Shown: in pieces, positions 8,923-20,426 of the stretch
Numbering within the stretch: the first letter of the stretch is position 1
How the letters are laid out: each line of letters begins with the position of its first letter
NCBI GenBank assembly: GCA_015680685.1
Contig: MNCI01023267.1
Span: 582,999 to 646,998, forward strand
DNA length: 64,000 nt
Direction: 5' to 3'
Origin: Gnetum montanum
Lineage: Eukaryota > Streptophyta > Gnetopsida > Gnetales > Gnetaceae
Notes under the pieces: model-generated
What the model was told of the DNA's origin: nothing
Database searches by the model: none
What the model saw: the letters and a program-made list of their open reading frames with translations, nothing else
Translations under genes and position numbers: made by a program

Positions 8923-11900
8923 TTGCCGAAAGGCCTAAAACGACCTCCGCTATCTTACCAGGATCTCCATTTATTGATAGGAACTTGCCTAATGGATTGC
9001 AAGCACTTAACCAAGCCGTTGGTCATTGATGGACCATACGGCGCGGTTGAAAGGAATATCGATGTGAATCTCGTTTATGCGAGCTCATCAGCAAACAACA
9101 TGACAATAGCTTCAACACAGCAAACGGTTGACGAATATGAGGGAATGACAAAGTCCTTCGACATTGAAGCCGAAAACATTACTGAAGATCCCCTAGCCGA
9201 AACTCCCATCACCATGCCCAATGGGGAAATTAAAATTCTAAAGTTAAGTGTGTTACTAGAACCACGTTTAGCTAAAGATATCGAAAATGCACTTAGGGAC
9301 AATATCAAAGCATTTGCGTGGTCTTATACAGACATGCCCGGATTAGACCCTTGTATCGTCCAGCACAACATCATCCTTGATCCAAAACTAAGGCCAGTAA
9401 AACAGAAAGCACAAAAAGTCAAACTCGAGGTGGCATTAGCAGTTCGCAGTGAGATTACCAAGCTTTACCAAGTTGGTTTCATCAGGGCTGTTGATTACGC
9501 CGAGTGGGTATCGAACATGGTTATAGTCCCAAAGAAGAATGGAAGTATCCGCCTGTGCATTGACTTCCGGGACCTTAATGTAGCAGCCATAAAGGATGAC
9601 TTCCCCTTACCTAGCATTGATCAACTAGTTGACTCAACCGCTGGGCACACCTTGTTATCCTTTATGGATGGGTTCTCGGGATATAACCAGATACGTATTA
9701 ATCCGAAACACCAGCTCCGAACTACTTTCATGACACCTTGGGGAACCTTTTGTTACACAATGATGCCTTTTGGTCTCAAGAATGCTGGGGCCACATATCA
9801 AAGGGCGATGACATATATTTTCAGGGATTACATCTTACACTCGCTTAATGATTATGTAGATGACATAGTGGTTAAATCAAAGTCGTCAGAACAACACGTA
9901 CAGGATCTTGACCTAGTGTTAAAACGTTGTCTAAAATACGAACTAAGACTTAACCCAAAGAAATGCATCTTCGGCGTCAAAACAGGTAAAATGCTTGGGT
10001 TTGTAGCATCAGAGGCAGGGATACGGGTAGACCCCGATAAGGTTAAGGCCATTACAAACCTAAAACCACCTAGCAATCTAACCGAACTTCGAGGGCTACA
10101 AGGTCGGTTATAGTTCATCAAGAGGTTCATAGAAAATTTGACGGGAAAACTCACACCTATGAACCACCTACTACGCAAAAATGTCCATTTTGAATGGACC
10201 CCGCAGTGCCAAGAAGCATTTCACAACGTTAAAACAGCACTTACTCGGCTACCCACTGTATTCCCACCTAAAAACGACAAGCCGTTTTACATCTACCTGG
10301 CCACATCAGAATCATCAATTGCATCCATGCTGTGCCAGAAACGAGATGACGGAACTGAAGTCCCTGTATACTACCTGAGCCATGCATTGGTTGCCCACGA
10401 AAAAAGATACAACGACGTAGAGAAGTCATGTTTAACTTTGGTTTTCTCTTTAAAGAAATGGCGACATTATCTGTTCCAAAATCAAGTTAACATAATTTGC
10501 AAAGATAATGTACTCAGAGCTATAACTGGAAACATCTACGAATCAAGTAGGATAGCCCGTTGGAAGGCAATCATAGCTGAGTTTGATCTGCACTACGTGG
10601 TACAATCGTCAGTAAAAGGCCAAGCCATAGCAAATCAAATGACCATGTCGCCAACGCGTGATCTAGGTACCATAGAACCCGAATTCCCAAACGAAAATGT
10701 AAATGCAATAGACACTGTGCCAGATGACTACGATGCGATTCTAAACTTCGATGGAGCATCCACCTCTCGAGGAGGAAGTGTCGCCGCCATAATCACATAC
10801 CCCTCTGGAGAAATTAAACCTTTCGCCTATCGCTTCAACTTTCATTATTCTAACAACATAGCAGAGTATGAAGGTCTCCTCAGAGGCCTCACGGCCGCAC
10901 TAGCTTCGGACATTACACGGCTTGTAGTCAGAGGGGACTCGCAACTAGTCGTAAACCAAGTCATAGACGTCTATACGTGTAAAGCGCAACACTTACAACC
11001 ATACTATGATTTGGCCAAACACCTACTTAAACAATTCAAAAATGTTGATGTCCAACATATCTCTAGGAATGACAATACCATTGCAGATGCATTAGCAACC
11101 TTGGCATTAAACATATCCCTTGACATGTTCCACGCACTACCAAGCTCCGTAACCAGTTGTGCTAAGCCCATAACCAACACTCTCGACATGCTACCAATCG
11201 CATATGTCAGCACAACATGCGCTAACGAATGGTACGACGACGTAAAGGAATACATTCTGCGCAGCGAAATGCCACAACATTTAACCAACGCACAAAAGGA
11301 CGTAGTACGCAAGCGTTCTAAACAATACACATTAATAGGGGATACGTTGTGTCGCCGATCCTACGAAGGCATACTGCTGACATGCGTCAATAGTACCGAA
11401 GCCCAAATAATTGTCGAACAGGTGCACGACGGAATATGCGGGGGACACATTGCACCAAAGGCAATGGCAACCAAAATAAGACGCTTAGGCTACTATTGGC
11501 CACACATGGAGTACAACTGTCAGTCCAAAGTCAAAACATGTAGTACTTGTCAAAAACACAATAATCTAATCCATATACCACCAAATGAGTTGCATATAGC
11601 GCAAATCACATGGCCCTTCCAGAAGTGGGGATTGGACCTTATAGGCCCGATAACACCCACATCTTCTGCCAGGCATGGTTTCATCATAACAGCAATTGAA
11701 TATTTCACGAAATGGGTAGAAGCTACGCCCCTTCGAAAAACTACTTCCAAACACGTGTGCCACTTCATCCTCGAGAACATTGTGACCCGTTTTGGCATTC
11801 CCATGACAATCATCACTGACAATGGGCCACAGTTTAGCAGTGCCGAGACCAAAACGTTTTGTGATAGTCTAGGGATCAAACATTCGTTTTCATCCCCTTA

Positions 11901-12329
11901 CTATCCTCAAAGCAATGGGCAGGTGGAAGCGACAAATAAGACAATCATCACAATACTTAAAAAGATGCTTGCCCAAAGTAAACGAAGATGGCACGAACAA
12001 CTAGTGTATGCATTGTGGGCATACCGTAGTACACATCGGACTTCGACAGGTAAAACTCTATACAGTCTTGTTTATGGTTTAGAAGCTGTTTTGCCTTTAG
12101 AATTACAGGTACCATCCCTAAGGATCACGCTTTCCGGACTCCTCGACAACGAGTAAAACAATGATCTACGCATCATTGACCTAGACTCAGTGGAGTAGGA
12201 GCGCATGTGGGCACTCGATCAGATCGAATGGTACCAGAAACAACAACGGCAATGNTAGGAGCGCATGTGGGCACTCGATCAGATCGAATGGTACCAGAAA
12301 CAACAACGGCAACGACACCGACATGACAT
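8923..12329 (+). pseudogene. pol of element A: RT, RNase H, archaeal-type RNase H, integrase
   Basis: One frame runs from about 8923 to 12156. RT (about 9330-10110) has RLCIDFRDLN, PLPSIDQLVD, FMDGFSGYNQI and the catalytic YVDDIVVK (near 9855). TAG at 10111-10113 interrupts it just after GLQGRL, one C-to-T change from a Gln codon. RNase H follows (about 10270-10640; VYYLSHAL, EKSCLTLVFSLKKWRHYL), then the second RNase H (about 10735-11110; FDGAS, EYEGLLRGL, GDSQLV). Integrase has an HHCC-type finger (GGHIAPKAM ... CSTCQKH, 11440-11560) and a DDE core with D in GLDLIGP, D in TDNGPQF and E in NGQVEATNK (11620-11930). The tail continues past TAA 12154-12156 and TAG 12196-12198 until the assembly gap. 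RT and integrase copy and insert the element. Confidence 0.9.
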
Positions 12330-12490
12330 NNNNNNNNNNNNNNNNNNNNNNNNNNNNNNNNNNNNNNNNNNNNNNNNNNNNNNNNNNNNNNNNNNNNNNN
12401 NNNNNNNNNNNNNNNNNNNNNNNNNNNNNNNNNNNNNNNNNNNNNNNNNNNNNNNNNNNNNNNNNNNNNNNNNNNNNNNNNNNNNNNNNN
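12197..12490. other. Assembly gap (161 N) with a duplicated 57-bp flank
   Basis: The stretch from 12197 to 12254 (taggagcgcatgtgggcac onward) is followed by a single N at 12255 and then repeated almost exactly from 12256. A run of N fills 12330-12490. The duplication across a lone N looks like two overlapping contig ends that were not merged. The integrase C-terminus is therefore unreliable. Confidence 0.9.
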
Positions 12491-12542
12491 AATCACTTAT
12501 TCCTAAAACTGTTCTATACATGAATTCGAACTCAGGTACGCG

Positions 12543-12835
12543 ATAGTCCTGGAATCATGACTATAAACTGATGCCACAGAATAGTCCTGGAATCATGACT
12601 ATAAACTGATACCACAGAATAGTCCTGGAATCATGACTATAAACTGATACCTCTGGGTTATGACTTCAAACTAACACCACGGAGTCCGCTAAGACTATAA
12701 ACTAGCTCGCCTCTTCATGGTCCTCTAAGACTCAAAATTGGCAACGTACCATCCGCCACGACGTTAAACGGGTAATGTCCAACAGGTTACAATATAAAAC
12801 TAACCCATGATAGTCCATCAAAACTGTAAACTGGC
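12543..12835 (+). repeat. 38-bp tandem repeat (three copies) and degenerate continuation, 3' of integrase
   Basis: The unit atagtcctggaatcatgact plus ataaactgatrccacag starts at 12543, 12581 and 12619. Degenerate copies with gtccgctaagactataaact follow to about 12835. The block has the same gtcc...tataaact theme as the post-protease spacer and the opposite-strand block in element D. Confidence 0.8.
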
Positions 12836-13806
12836 ACGTTCATCTCCAACCCTTCACTCCACAGTCATATTCATTCATCAGAATCATTGCATCCCTCATT
12901 GGCACACACTCTCACCAACATCGTCGACATTCACACTTAGTGCTCAGAATCGCCCCCAATATTTTGTTCACTTGCAGCTGTTTAAGTCTAAGCTCATTTA
13001 TTCACTCATGGTTTTCTTGTCTCTTTGGAGTTATGTTTGCAGGATGACGCTCAGAGGTGCTCATACGAGAGTGCATCTCATCATGGGCAGCAAGATGAAG
13101 CAATGTCCATTGATCCATCTGGCAAGACTGAATCAAACAGTTAACCCGTACATTCCCATTCCTCGAAAACCCACTATCTATTTACCAAACTATTTCACAC
13201 TGCGAAACGTTACAGCAGTCGCAGCACATAGAACACAATATTCACGCATGAGTACAAGGACAAATTTCAAAAAAAAAAACGGGACCCTTGGCACTTCCCA
13301 TATAAGCCCCATGCGGGAAGGTATCGGTCTTGAAAAGACATACTCATGTCAAAAGTAGTCAAGAAACATCCTATCGCATGGCTTTGGCTCTTCGCTAACA
13401 GTTTCCCCAAAGAAGGGAGCTGTTCCTCCAAAGAATGCAAAACATCACCCCGTGGCTTTGGTAGTGACAACCGGTTCTCTTGAAAAATCACCAAGAGCAC
13501 TGTTTCGCCAAAGGATGCACATCACATGCTGGAATTCCGAGTCTGCCAAAAGATGGCTATCGACAAGGACCGGCACGCCGCACACCTGAGCATCCCATTT
13601 TCCCAGCATGATCCCTTGGGTAGCCACCAATCCCCACGATCCCTTCCCTCCTGCCAGTTACCAATCTTGCCCTTTCAATCCCATTCACCACTGAACATGG
13701 TACGATGATGTCTGGTCAAGTGGCAAAGGACAATGCTTTTATCAGGCTATTTATGGTGTTTTGCGCTTCTTTGTCGACGCTTCTCGGGTCGATTCCTCCA
13801 AGCATC
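12836..13806 (+). other. 3' untranslated region of element A, no recognised gene
   Basis: The stretch between the repeats and the polypurine tract holds an open frame (12807-13358), but it has no recognisable domain, biased composition and no homologue in the related element D. I treat it as non-coding. Nothing else was identified here. Confidence 0.5.
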
Positions 13807-13822
13807 AACAAAGAGGAGCCAA
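13807..13822 (+). promoter_or_regulatory. Polypurine tract of element A
   Basis: The sequence caacaaagaggagccaa immediately precedes the LTR start TGAAACACCACAAA. Element D has the matching minus-strand tract CAACAAAGAGGGGCCAT before TGAAACACTACAAA. This tract primes plus-strand DNA synthesis, and the match between the two elements fixes the LTR start at 13823. Confidence 0.8.
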
Positions 13823-15241
13823 TGAAACACCACAAAGATTTTTGAGTTTAGCATTTGTCTGACAAGAAGCAGATCCCCGTGACCTATAGACGACTTTGGC
13901 TACATTTGAAGTCACACAGGGCAACTCTGAGAAATCGAAACACCTGATTTTTACAAAGTGCTGTGCTAGCATATACACCCAGCGTATATGCCCAGTTTTA
14001 AACCAAGTGTTGTGCTAGCATCTATGCCTGGTGTCTACGCCCAGCGTATACGCCTGGCTCTCCGGCGTACACGCCCAGGTACAGCAGATGCACACGCTCG
14101 ACGACAAGATCTCCAATGACAGCGTGAAGATTACACCGAAGAGCAAGGATTGAAGCAAGTGGACATTCTTCGGCGTATACGCCTGGTGTATACGCCCAAC
14201 ATTCACCAGCCTCTACGCCCAACGTCTACGCCCAGCGTCTACGCCCGGCGTCTACGCCCGACGATCAGCATAAACGCCTCACGCACGCTCAGCAGGTGCA
14301 ACAAGAGCAAGAATTGAAGTAAGTCGGCGTCCAGCATCCATCAGCGTATACGCCCCAGCGTATACTCCAGCATCCATCCAAGTCCACGCCCAGCATATAC
14401 GCCGGCCTATTGTAGTGTATACGCCCAGCGTATACCATGTTTCTAAATTGTAATGCTCGGTCTATACGCCACGTGTCTCCCAGTCCGGTTTTCCCGGTAA
14501 CCCTACCCCTATAAATAGCCCAGTTTTCCACATTTACCAGGTCGGCAAAAATTTACGAGAGTAGACCCAGAGCAATTACGCTACAGAAACCCCCTTACGC
14601 TTACGCTTATGCTGGAAGCCCTGTACGCTGAGCACAATCTACGCTCCGCCTACCGTGTTAGCCAGCTGCATCCCTCCGTCCACCGGGGCTTTACGTCCGC
14701 CTTGTGTCCCTACACAACTACGTTAGACCGGTGCATAACATTTTAACTCTGTAATCCACTGTTTACGCTTGTTGCAAGTTCTTTTACAGTTTTACATTAA
14801 TTTGGCCCATGCTTCGTTCACGCCCATTTACGTTCACGCTCCGCTTGCGCCCGCATACGCCCACTGTTTACACCGTTTATGTTCGCTTATGCCCTACATT
14901 TATTTACGCTGATTACGCTGTCCACGCCTGTATACGCTTACGATGTGCCTATATTTGTTTACGCTGTTTACGCCCGACTCTGTTTACGTCCTTACGCTTA
15001 CGCTCTGTCTACGTCTGTTTCACTGTTTACGCTCCGTTTACACCATAACCCAGCGTATAACGCTTCGGCGGCACTCGGGGAAATCCTTGTCTAATCCACG
15101 TGCGGACCACCCAAGGTACCCTACCTTCGTGCATTCCAGCATGCCCTCAGGCGAAGGTGGGGTCATCTGCACTCGTCCTGTGATCCCGCGGTCTCTGTTT
15201 CCTGTTCTAGCCGGGGACTGACGATTTCAGGCAGTACAACA
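13823..15241 (+). repeat. 3' LTR of element A
   Basis: The LTR starts with TG at 13823 after the polypurine tract and is taken to end with CA at 15241 (gcagtacaaca), about 1.42 kb. Its U5 end loosely resembles the U5 end of element D's LTR. U3 (13970-14480) is packed with cgtatacgcc-type repeats. The R/U5 part (14560-15060) has ttacgctgtttacgcc-type repeats. The start is well supported by element D. The end is less certain because the 5' LTR is not in the window; if correct, bases 15242-15246 (ctgtc) are one copy of the target-site duplication. Confidence 0.7.
14510..14517 (+). promoter_or_regulatory. LTR promoter TATA box (element A)
   Basis: TATAAATA in a GC-rich setting (cccctataaatagccc) lies about 690 bases into the LTR, between the two repeat blocks, as expected at the U3/R junction of a plant LTR. 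Transcription would start near 14545. Confidence 0.7.
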
Positions 15242-16388
15242 CTGTCCCTGGCAATGGCATCAATGATGAGTAGCAAGGTACCCCTATGCTCAACCATAGG
15301 AATACAAGCGTGTATGTGTGATCCAGTCGAACTCTGTAGATGGACTAGTTGCGGCACCTAAACAATTATACATTGATCGCAGTTCACTGTCTTCCCACTT
15401 AGACTAGTATTTGCTTTGTCACATATGGTTTAGCCCAGAGTGAGGTGTATGATGTGATTCTAAACTAGGCTACTCCTAAAGACAATGGGAAATAATCTTG
15501 ATTAAGCTAATGGGAAACATAAAGTAAAATCTAAGTTAGCCTAAGTGCGATGAGCATTTGTCCTTAATCATCTGTACACATCTTAGACCTCGTGTACTAC
15601 TTCTGGGAATTCCAAGCACACATTACTTGAACACTACTAGATACGCTACTGGGTTACCAAGTAGTTACACTTAAATGTTCATGATTAAGTCGTACTCATT
15701 CCACGTTAGCAATGGAAAGTGTCAATGACAATAAAGGAAATATTAACTAGATAGAAAACAATAAATAATCAACAATTAAAGTAAATAAAGCTAAGTAAAT
15801 AAGAATGAAAGTGAGAGTAATTAATTACTAAGTAGACTATGGTCTAATCTAGGCTAACACAAGTAACCGTTTCCACTTTCTAGACACATCTTAAAGTTTG
15901 TGCAAACATTGTTGGGCTATCAAATGCTAATCGTTTTTGAGCTACCAAGTGGCACATGTATGCTTGAAGGGGTTGTGCTTGTGTAATTTAACAATTTGCT
16001 TAATTGATAAAAATGAATTGCTGCACTAATAACACAAATGTAAAGTGCATAAAATAAAATAAAATAAAGTATAAATGCCTAAGAAAACACATCTCAAGTG
16101 TTGCAAGGATAAATCAAAGAGCTCGTCTTTATTGCCAACACAATGGTGTGCTCGAGGTACATCAATGCTTGAATAAAGATCCATTCACACTTAGACCTCC
16201 TGCTACGAGCACTTGGAAATATTCTAACTTTTTATGGACAAACTGTAAGAGTTTCCCTACTTTACTGCTAAAAACATGCTCCCAATTGTGCGCCTAGGCA
16301 TTGTATTTATAGACTCGGGAGTAACCCAGGAATAACTATTCTAATAATTAGAATAACTTCTCTAATAATTAGAGTAACCACTTCATCA
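15242..16388 (-). mobile_element. Minus-strand Athila-type element remnant: 5' LTR (15264-16388) and PBS
   Basis: On the minus strand an LTR starts TGATGA at 16388 and ends CTCATCA at 15264 (1125 bp). It has a TATA box at 16311-16304 and clear similarity to the LTR at 62013-63033. Directly inside it, on the minus strand, lies TTGATGCCATTGCCAGGGAC, a slightly decayed copy of the Asp-tRNA primer-binding site typical of Athila elements. The rest of the internal region is displaced beyond the left window edge by element A, which sits about 22 bases past the LTR. Confidence 0.8.
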
Positions 16389-16522
16389 TATATGATACGA
16401 AGGATAAAGTCCAATCATACAATAAGAAGATTTTGTAAACAATGCAAAGACCTGTTGCATTGTGTGTAGTAGATAGAGATCCCCATGGATTCAGAATCTC
16501 AAATGATGATGGTGATGATATT

Positions 16523-17020
16523 AAATGATCTCTACTTATATGTGGAAGTGCAAGGGTAATGCTCATAGTTAACCATTGGCCTGAAGTAGGATCGTTGAAT
16601 GGTGCACTTGGCACGATTCACAATATTATGTATCCTCTAGGTAAACAACCACTTGCATTACCATTATACATTATTGTTGATTTTGGCTCCTACATCGGAT
16701 GTGCCTTTGATAATGGTAATCCTCATCATGTGCCAATTATACCTGTGGTTTTAGGAGCATCACGTTAGTTACCATTACAGTTGGCGTGGGCCATGACTAT
16801 TCATAAATCTTAAGGAATGACACTAGATAAGGAAACTATTGACATTGGTTCAAGAGAAGTTATGGGTTTAATGTTTGTTGCATTATCTAGAGTCAAGACC
16901 ATTGATTCTTTGAAGATTCATCCTCCTTTCTCTATGCAAAGATATAGAAAGATTTTAGATGCTAAACATCTCCAAAGTAGAATTGCACAGGAAGTTTTTT
17001 TTGCTCAATTAGAGAATTAG
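16523..17020 (+). pseudogene. PIF1/Helitron-type helicase C-terminal fragment
   Basis: Two in-frame pieces give a typical PIF1-like C-terminus: ARVMLIVNHW, LNGALGTIHNIMYP, LPLYIIVDFGSYIG, then LPLQLAWAMTIHKS and the motif VI region MFVALSRVKTIDSLKI. PIF1-type helicases unwind DNA 5' to 3', and plant genomes carry many copies through Helitron transposons, whose Rep-helicase ends this way. TAG at 16766-16768 and TAA just after TIHKS (normally TIHKSQG) break it. Only about 165 residues remain; no Rep domain or Helitron end was seen. Its frame ends at TAG 17018-17020. Confidence 0.78.
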
Positions 17021-17261
17021 GCATATTGAGTTCACACTTATCATTTTATTTTGCCTTTTGTTCAATCCTATTATATAGATTTGTAATGTTTGTTGCAATA
17101 ATTGTGTGATGTATTCCTTCATCAAAATATATGAAATATATAAAATTTTATTTTTACCAATTTATGTTTACTAGTATATATTATTTGGAATGCAAATAGT
17201 GATGATAACTTAGAAAAGTAAAAAAATAATTAAATTCTACTCATAGCCTATGAAACTGATC
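17021..17261. other. AT-rich spacer, nothing recognised
   Basis: The region between the helicase fragment and the foldback repeat is AT-rich and shows no conserved coding or repeat signal on either strand. Confidence 0.5.
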
Positions 17262-17704
17262 CACTAGCTTATATATATATATCTTTGTCAATTGGTTGAG
17301 ATGATTTTAAAGAAGATGATGTTAACCAAGCCCGACTTCTTGACGAGGTAACAAGATAACTAAAAAAAGAATCACTCATCCCTCCTCTATTTCTCTACCA
17401 CTTACCTAATTTAGTTTTACCCTCTTGGTCAAGTTTGCTTTGTCTTTGTTTGTTCATGGAATTTTTTAGTGTTATTTATGCAAGAGATTTATTTGTCAAA
17501 AATGCCATGAACAAACAAAAACAAAGCAAACTTGACTAAGAGGGTAAAACTAAATTGGGTAAGTGGAAGAGAAATAAAGGAGGGATGAATGATTCCATTT
17601 TTAGTTATATTGTTACCTTGTCTAGTAGTTAGGCTTGGTTAACATCATCTTCTTTAAAATCATCTCAGCCCATTGATATATATATATAAGCTAGTTTATA
17701 ATGG
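17262..17704. repeat. Foldback (long inverted repeat), MITE-like
   Basis: The left arm runs from about 17262 (cactagcttatatatatat) to about 17455 and returns in reverse complement from about 17505 to 17700 (ending atatatataagctagttt). Matching blocks in order include ttttaaagaagatgatgtta, accaagcc, atttagttttaccctctt and caagtttgctttgt. The loop is about 50 bases. The arms are near-complementary over roughly 190 bases, so a transcript would fold into one long hairpin. No coding potential is present. It is either a foldback transposon/MITE or a small-RNA hairpin source. Confidence 0.85.
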
Positions 17705-17884
17705 TTTTAGGGTCATGTCTACTTAACATCGACTACCATGTCAAGTAACACTTCGTGGGGGCTTTATTAACTAGTTCCATAGCAAATGAATTGTTTATAT
17801 TTATTTTTTATTTTAACCACTAATAGACTAACTAATTTTGCTATGCCAAATAAGAATCAAGGATTTCAAAGACCAAGATACCAT

Positions 17885-20426
17885 TGAAATAGAGTGGGTA
17901 TCATCATTGATAAATTTGTCAAAGATAAGTATATCACAATGGTGATCAAATTATGGGCATGAAACTTGTGCTTAGAAAATTCCATTAAGCATGATTTTTG
18001 GGATTCTTTGGATTGGGTGCTTCAAGAAATTCCCTTGCGAGAAAGCATATTCATTACAAGGGATTTTAATGACCATGTTGGATCTGTGAAAATGGGATGT
18101 GATAGGATTCATGGAAGACATGGATTTGGAGAGCATAATGATATAGAAGATTCATTACTTCAATTTGCAAGTGTCTATGACCTTGCAATTGCAAATGATT
18201 ATTTCAAGAAGAAGATAGAGTATTTAATTATATATAAGAGTAGCATGGATAAAACACATATTGATTATTTTTTGCTTTGTAAAAGAGGTTAGGTGATGTG
18301 CAAAGACTACAAGGTCATACTTGGAGAGTGCCTTGCAACTCCACATTGACTAATAGTCCTGGATTTAGCTTTATAAAGCATCAAAGTAGCACAAGAAGAA
18401 GAACTAAATGCATAGAATGGTGGAATTTGAAGGAAGATAACATCACCTTATTTAGAGAAAAATTGCTTCATAAAGGCACTTGGAATTGGGATTACTTTGC
18501 AAATTTTATTTGGGGCCAAATAGAAAGTTGCATTTAGAAAATTGGAAAGAACCTTTTGGGTGAAAAAAAAGGCAAAAAATATATCTCAAGGGAGACATGG
18601 TGGTAGAGTGATGAAGTAGAACATGCTATCCAAAATAAGAAAAATTGCTTTAAGGAATGGTAGCAAAGTGGTAGCCAAGAAAACAAGTTGATATACAAAA
18701 TGACAAAGCATGAGGCAACCATAGTAGTAGCCAAAGCCAAACATAAGGCTTTGGATAGCTTTTATTAGAGGTTAAGAATAAATGAAAGAGAAAAATATAT
18801 TTATAAATTAGAAAAAATTAAAAACAAGAAATATAAAGACATTGATCATCTCAAATGCATCAAGTAAGCTAATGAAAGAATTTTGGTAAAAGACAATGAT
18901 ATTTTGAATGGGTGAAAAATTTATTTTTTAAAATTATTAAATAAAGAATTCTTAAGAGAAGACATCTAATAAGAAGAACCAAATTTTGATTTTATTAATA
19001 AACTTTCATCCTCTGAGGTGAAGACAACCTTATCAAAGATGAAAAATAGAAAAGTTATTGGACTAGATAACATTCCAATAGAAGCTTAAAAATCATTAGG
19101 CAATATAGGAGTTTCTTAGCTAATACAATTATTTAACAAAATTTTGAAGGATGGAGAAATGCCTAATAATTGGAGAAAAATCTTTGTTATTTTCATTTAC
19201 AAAAATAAAGGAGATGTACAAAATTCTAGAAAATATATAGGGATTAAGCTCATGATCCATACTATGAAGCTTTGGGGTACAATCATAGAGTAGTGTCTTA
19301 GACTTGAATTAATAGTATCAAAAAATCAATTTGGATGTATGCCAAGGAGATCTACTATTGATGCTATTTTCTTAATATGATAATTGATGGAGAAATTTAG
19401 AAAACATAGAAAAAATCTACATATGATCTTCATTGACTTGGAAAAGTATATGAAAGAGTACCTAGAGATAATATTTGGTGGGCCTTGTAGAAGAAAAACA
19501 CCTCTAATAAATATATTAAAGTGATTCAAGACATGTATGAAGGAGCTACCACTAAAATTAAAATAACTTTTGGAATAACGTATGATTTTTAAGTCATAGT
19601 AGGTCTACATCAAGGATCTGCACTTAGCCTATATTTATTTACCATTATTATGGATAAATTAATAAAGGAAATACAACATAAAATCCCTTGATGTATGCCA
19701 TTTGCAGATGATATTGTGTTAATGGATATAGTTTGAGAAAATACTGCTTCTAAAATGGAGAAGTGGAGACATCCTGTAGAATCAAAAGGCTTAGAAATTA
19801 GCAAAATTAAGATAGAATATAGAGAATGCAATTTTAATAACAACATAAACAATGGTGAAATAGAAGTAGCAATTTAAGGCAAAAAAGTCCCTCACTACCA
19901 ACAATTCCACTACCTAGGATCATTCCTTCAATCATATAGTAAAATTGATAAAGATATAAGCAATAGAAGTAAGGTATGATGGTCAAAAGGGAAAAAGGCT
20001 AGTGGTGTTCTATGTGATAAAAGAATACCAATAAAATTGAAGGGGAAATCTTACATGACAATAATCAAACTTGCTATCATATATAGTGCTAAATGTTGGC
20101 AGTACAAAGGCATGAACAATATATCAATATGGCAGAAATGTGAATGCTTTGTTGGATGTTGAATGTTACTAGAAGAGATAGACTACATAATACTAATATC
20201 AGAGGAAGACTTGGAGTGGCTTCTATTTTAAATAAGTTATAAGAATGATAACTTAAATGATTTGAACATCTATAAAGAAGATCAAACAATGATCCTATAA
20301 ATAAAGATTGCTACATTATTATTTTAGGAAAGCCACTGAAAGGAAGACCAGATCAAATATGATTTGAAGAAATTGCAAATAAATAAAGATCTAGCTCTTC
20401 ATGGAGGAAAATGATAAAAAAGAACT
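17885..20426 (+). mobile_element. RTE-type LINE, 5' truncated, decayed (first part)
   Basis: Endonuclease remnants at 17966-18330 read DFWDSLDWVLQEIPLRES, RDFNDHVGS, HGRHGFGEHND, FASVYDLAIAN, then CKDYKVILGE in a shifted frame. The reverse transcriptase follows at about 18980-19750 with SRKYIGIKL, NQFGCMPRRSTIDAI, LHMIFIDLEK, GLHQGSALS and the catalytic region FADDIVL. These match plant RTE-clade non-LTR elements. Many stops and frameshifts make it non-functional. It is interrupted at 20426 by the Athila-type element; the 3' end is found at 30538. Confidence 0.85.

Larger units (their letters stand above)
1..15241 (+). mobile_element. Tat-type Ty3/gypsy LTR retrotransposon A (5' end outside window)
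   Basis: The order along the plus strand is gag, aspartic protease, a 5.2-kb block holding an antisense gene, RT, RNase H, a second RNase H, integrase, polypurine tract and 3' LTR. RT before integrase is the Ty3/gypsy order. The second, archaeal-type RNase H (FDGASTS, NNIAEYEGLL and GDSQLVVNQV) is the hallmark of the Tat/Ogre lineage. The 5' LTR and PBS lie left of position 1, because the gag frame is already open at base 1. The copy is less AT-rich and better preserved than its neighbours, so it is probably among the younger insertions. It is not intact: gag, pol and the antisense gene all carry stops, and an assembly gap interrupts the 3' part. It is inserted in a minus-strand Athila-type element. 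Confidence 0.88.

Noticed and set aside
12173-12546. Open frames across the shorter N run
   Set aside because: Artefact of the gap.
12807-13358. 183-codon open frame 3' of integrase
   Set aside because: No recognisable domain, low-complexity composition and no counterpart in element D; part of the 3' untranslated region.
15065-15085. Sequence ggcggcactcggggaa resembling a primer-binding site, which would end the LTR near 15060
   Set aside because: The U5 end loosely resembles that of element D further right, and a TG...CA end at 15241 next to the Athila PBS fits better; not fully excluded.
14809-15221. Overlapping plus-strand frames rich in Leu/Arg/Tyr
   Set aside because: They read through ttacgctgtttacgc repeats in the R/U5 part of the LTR.
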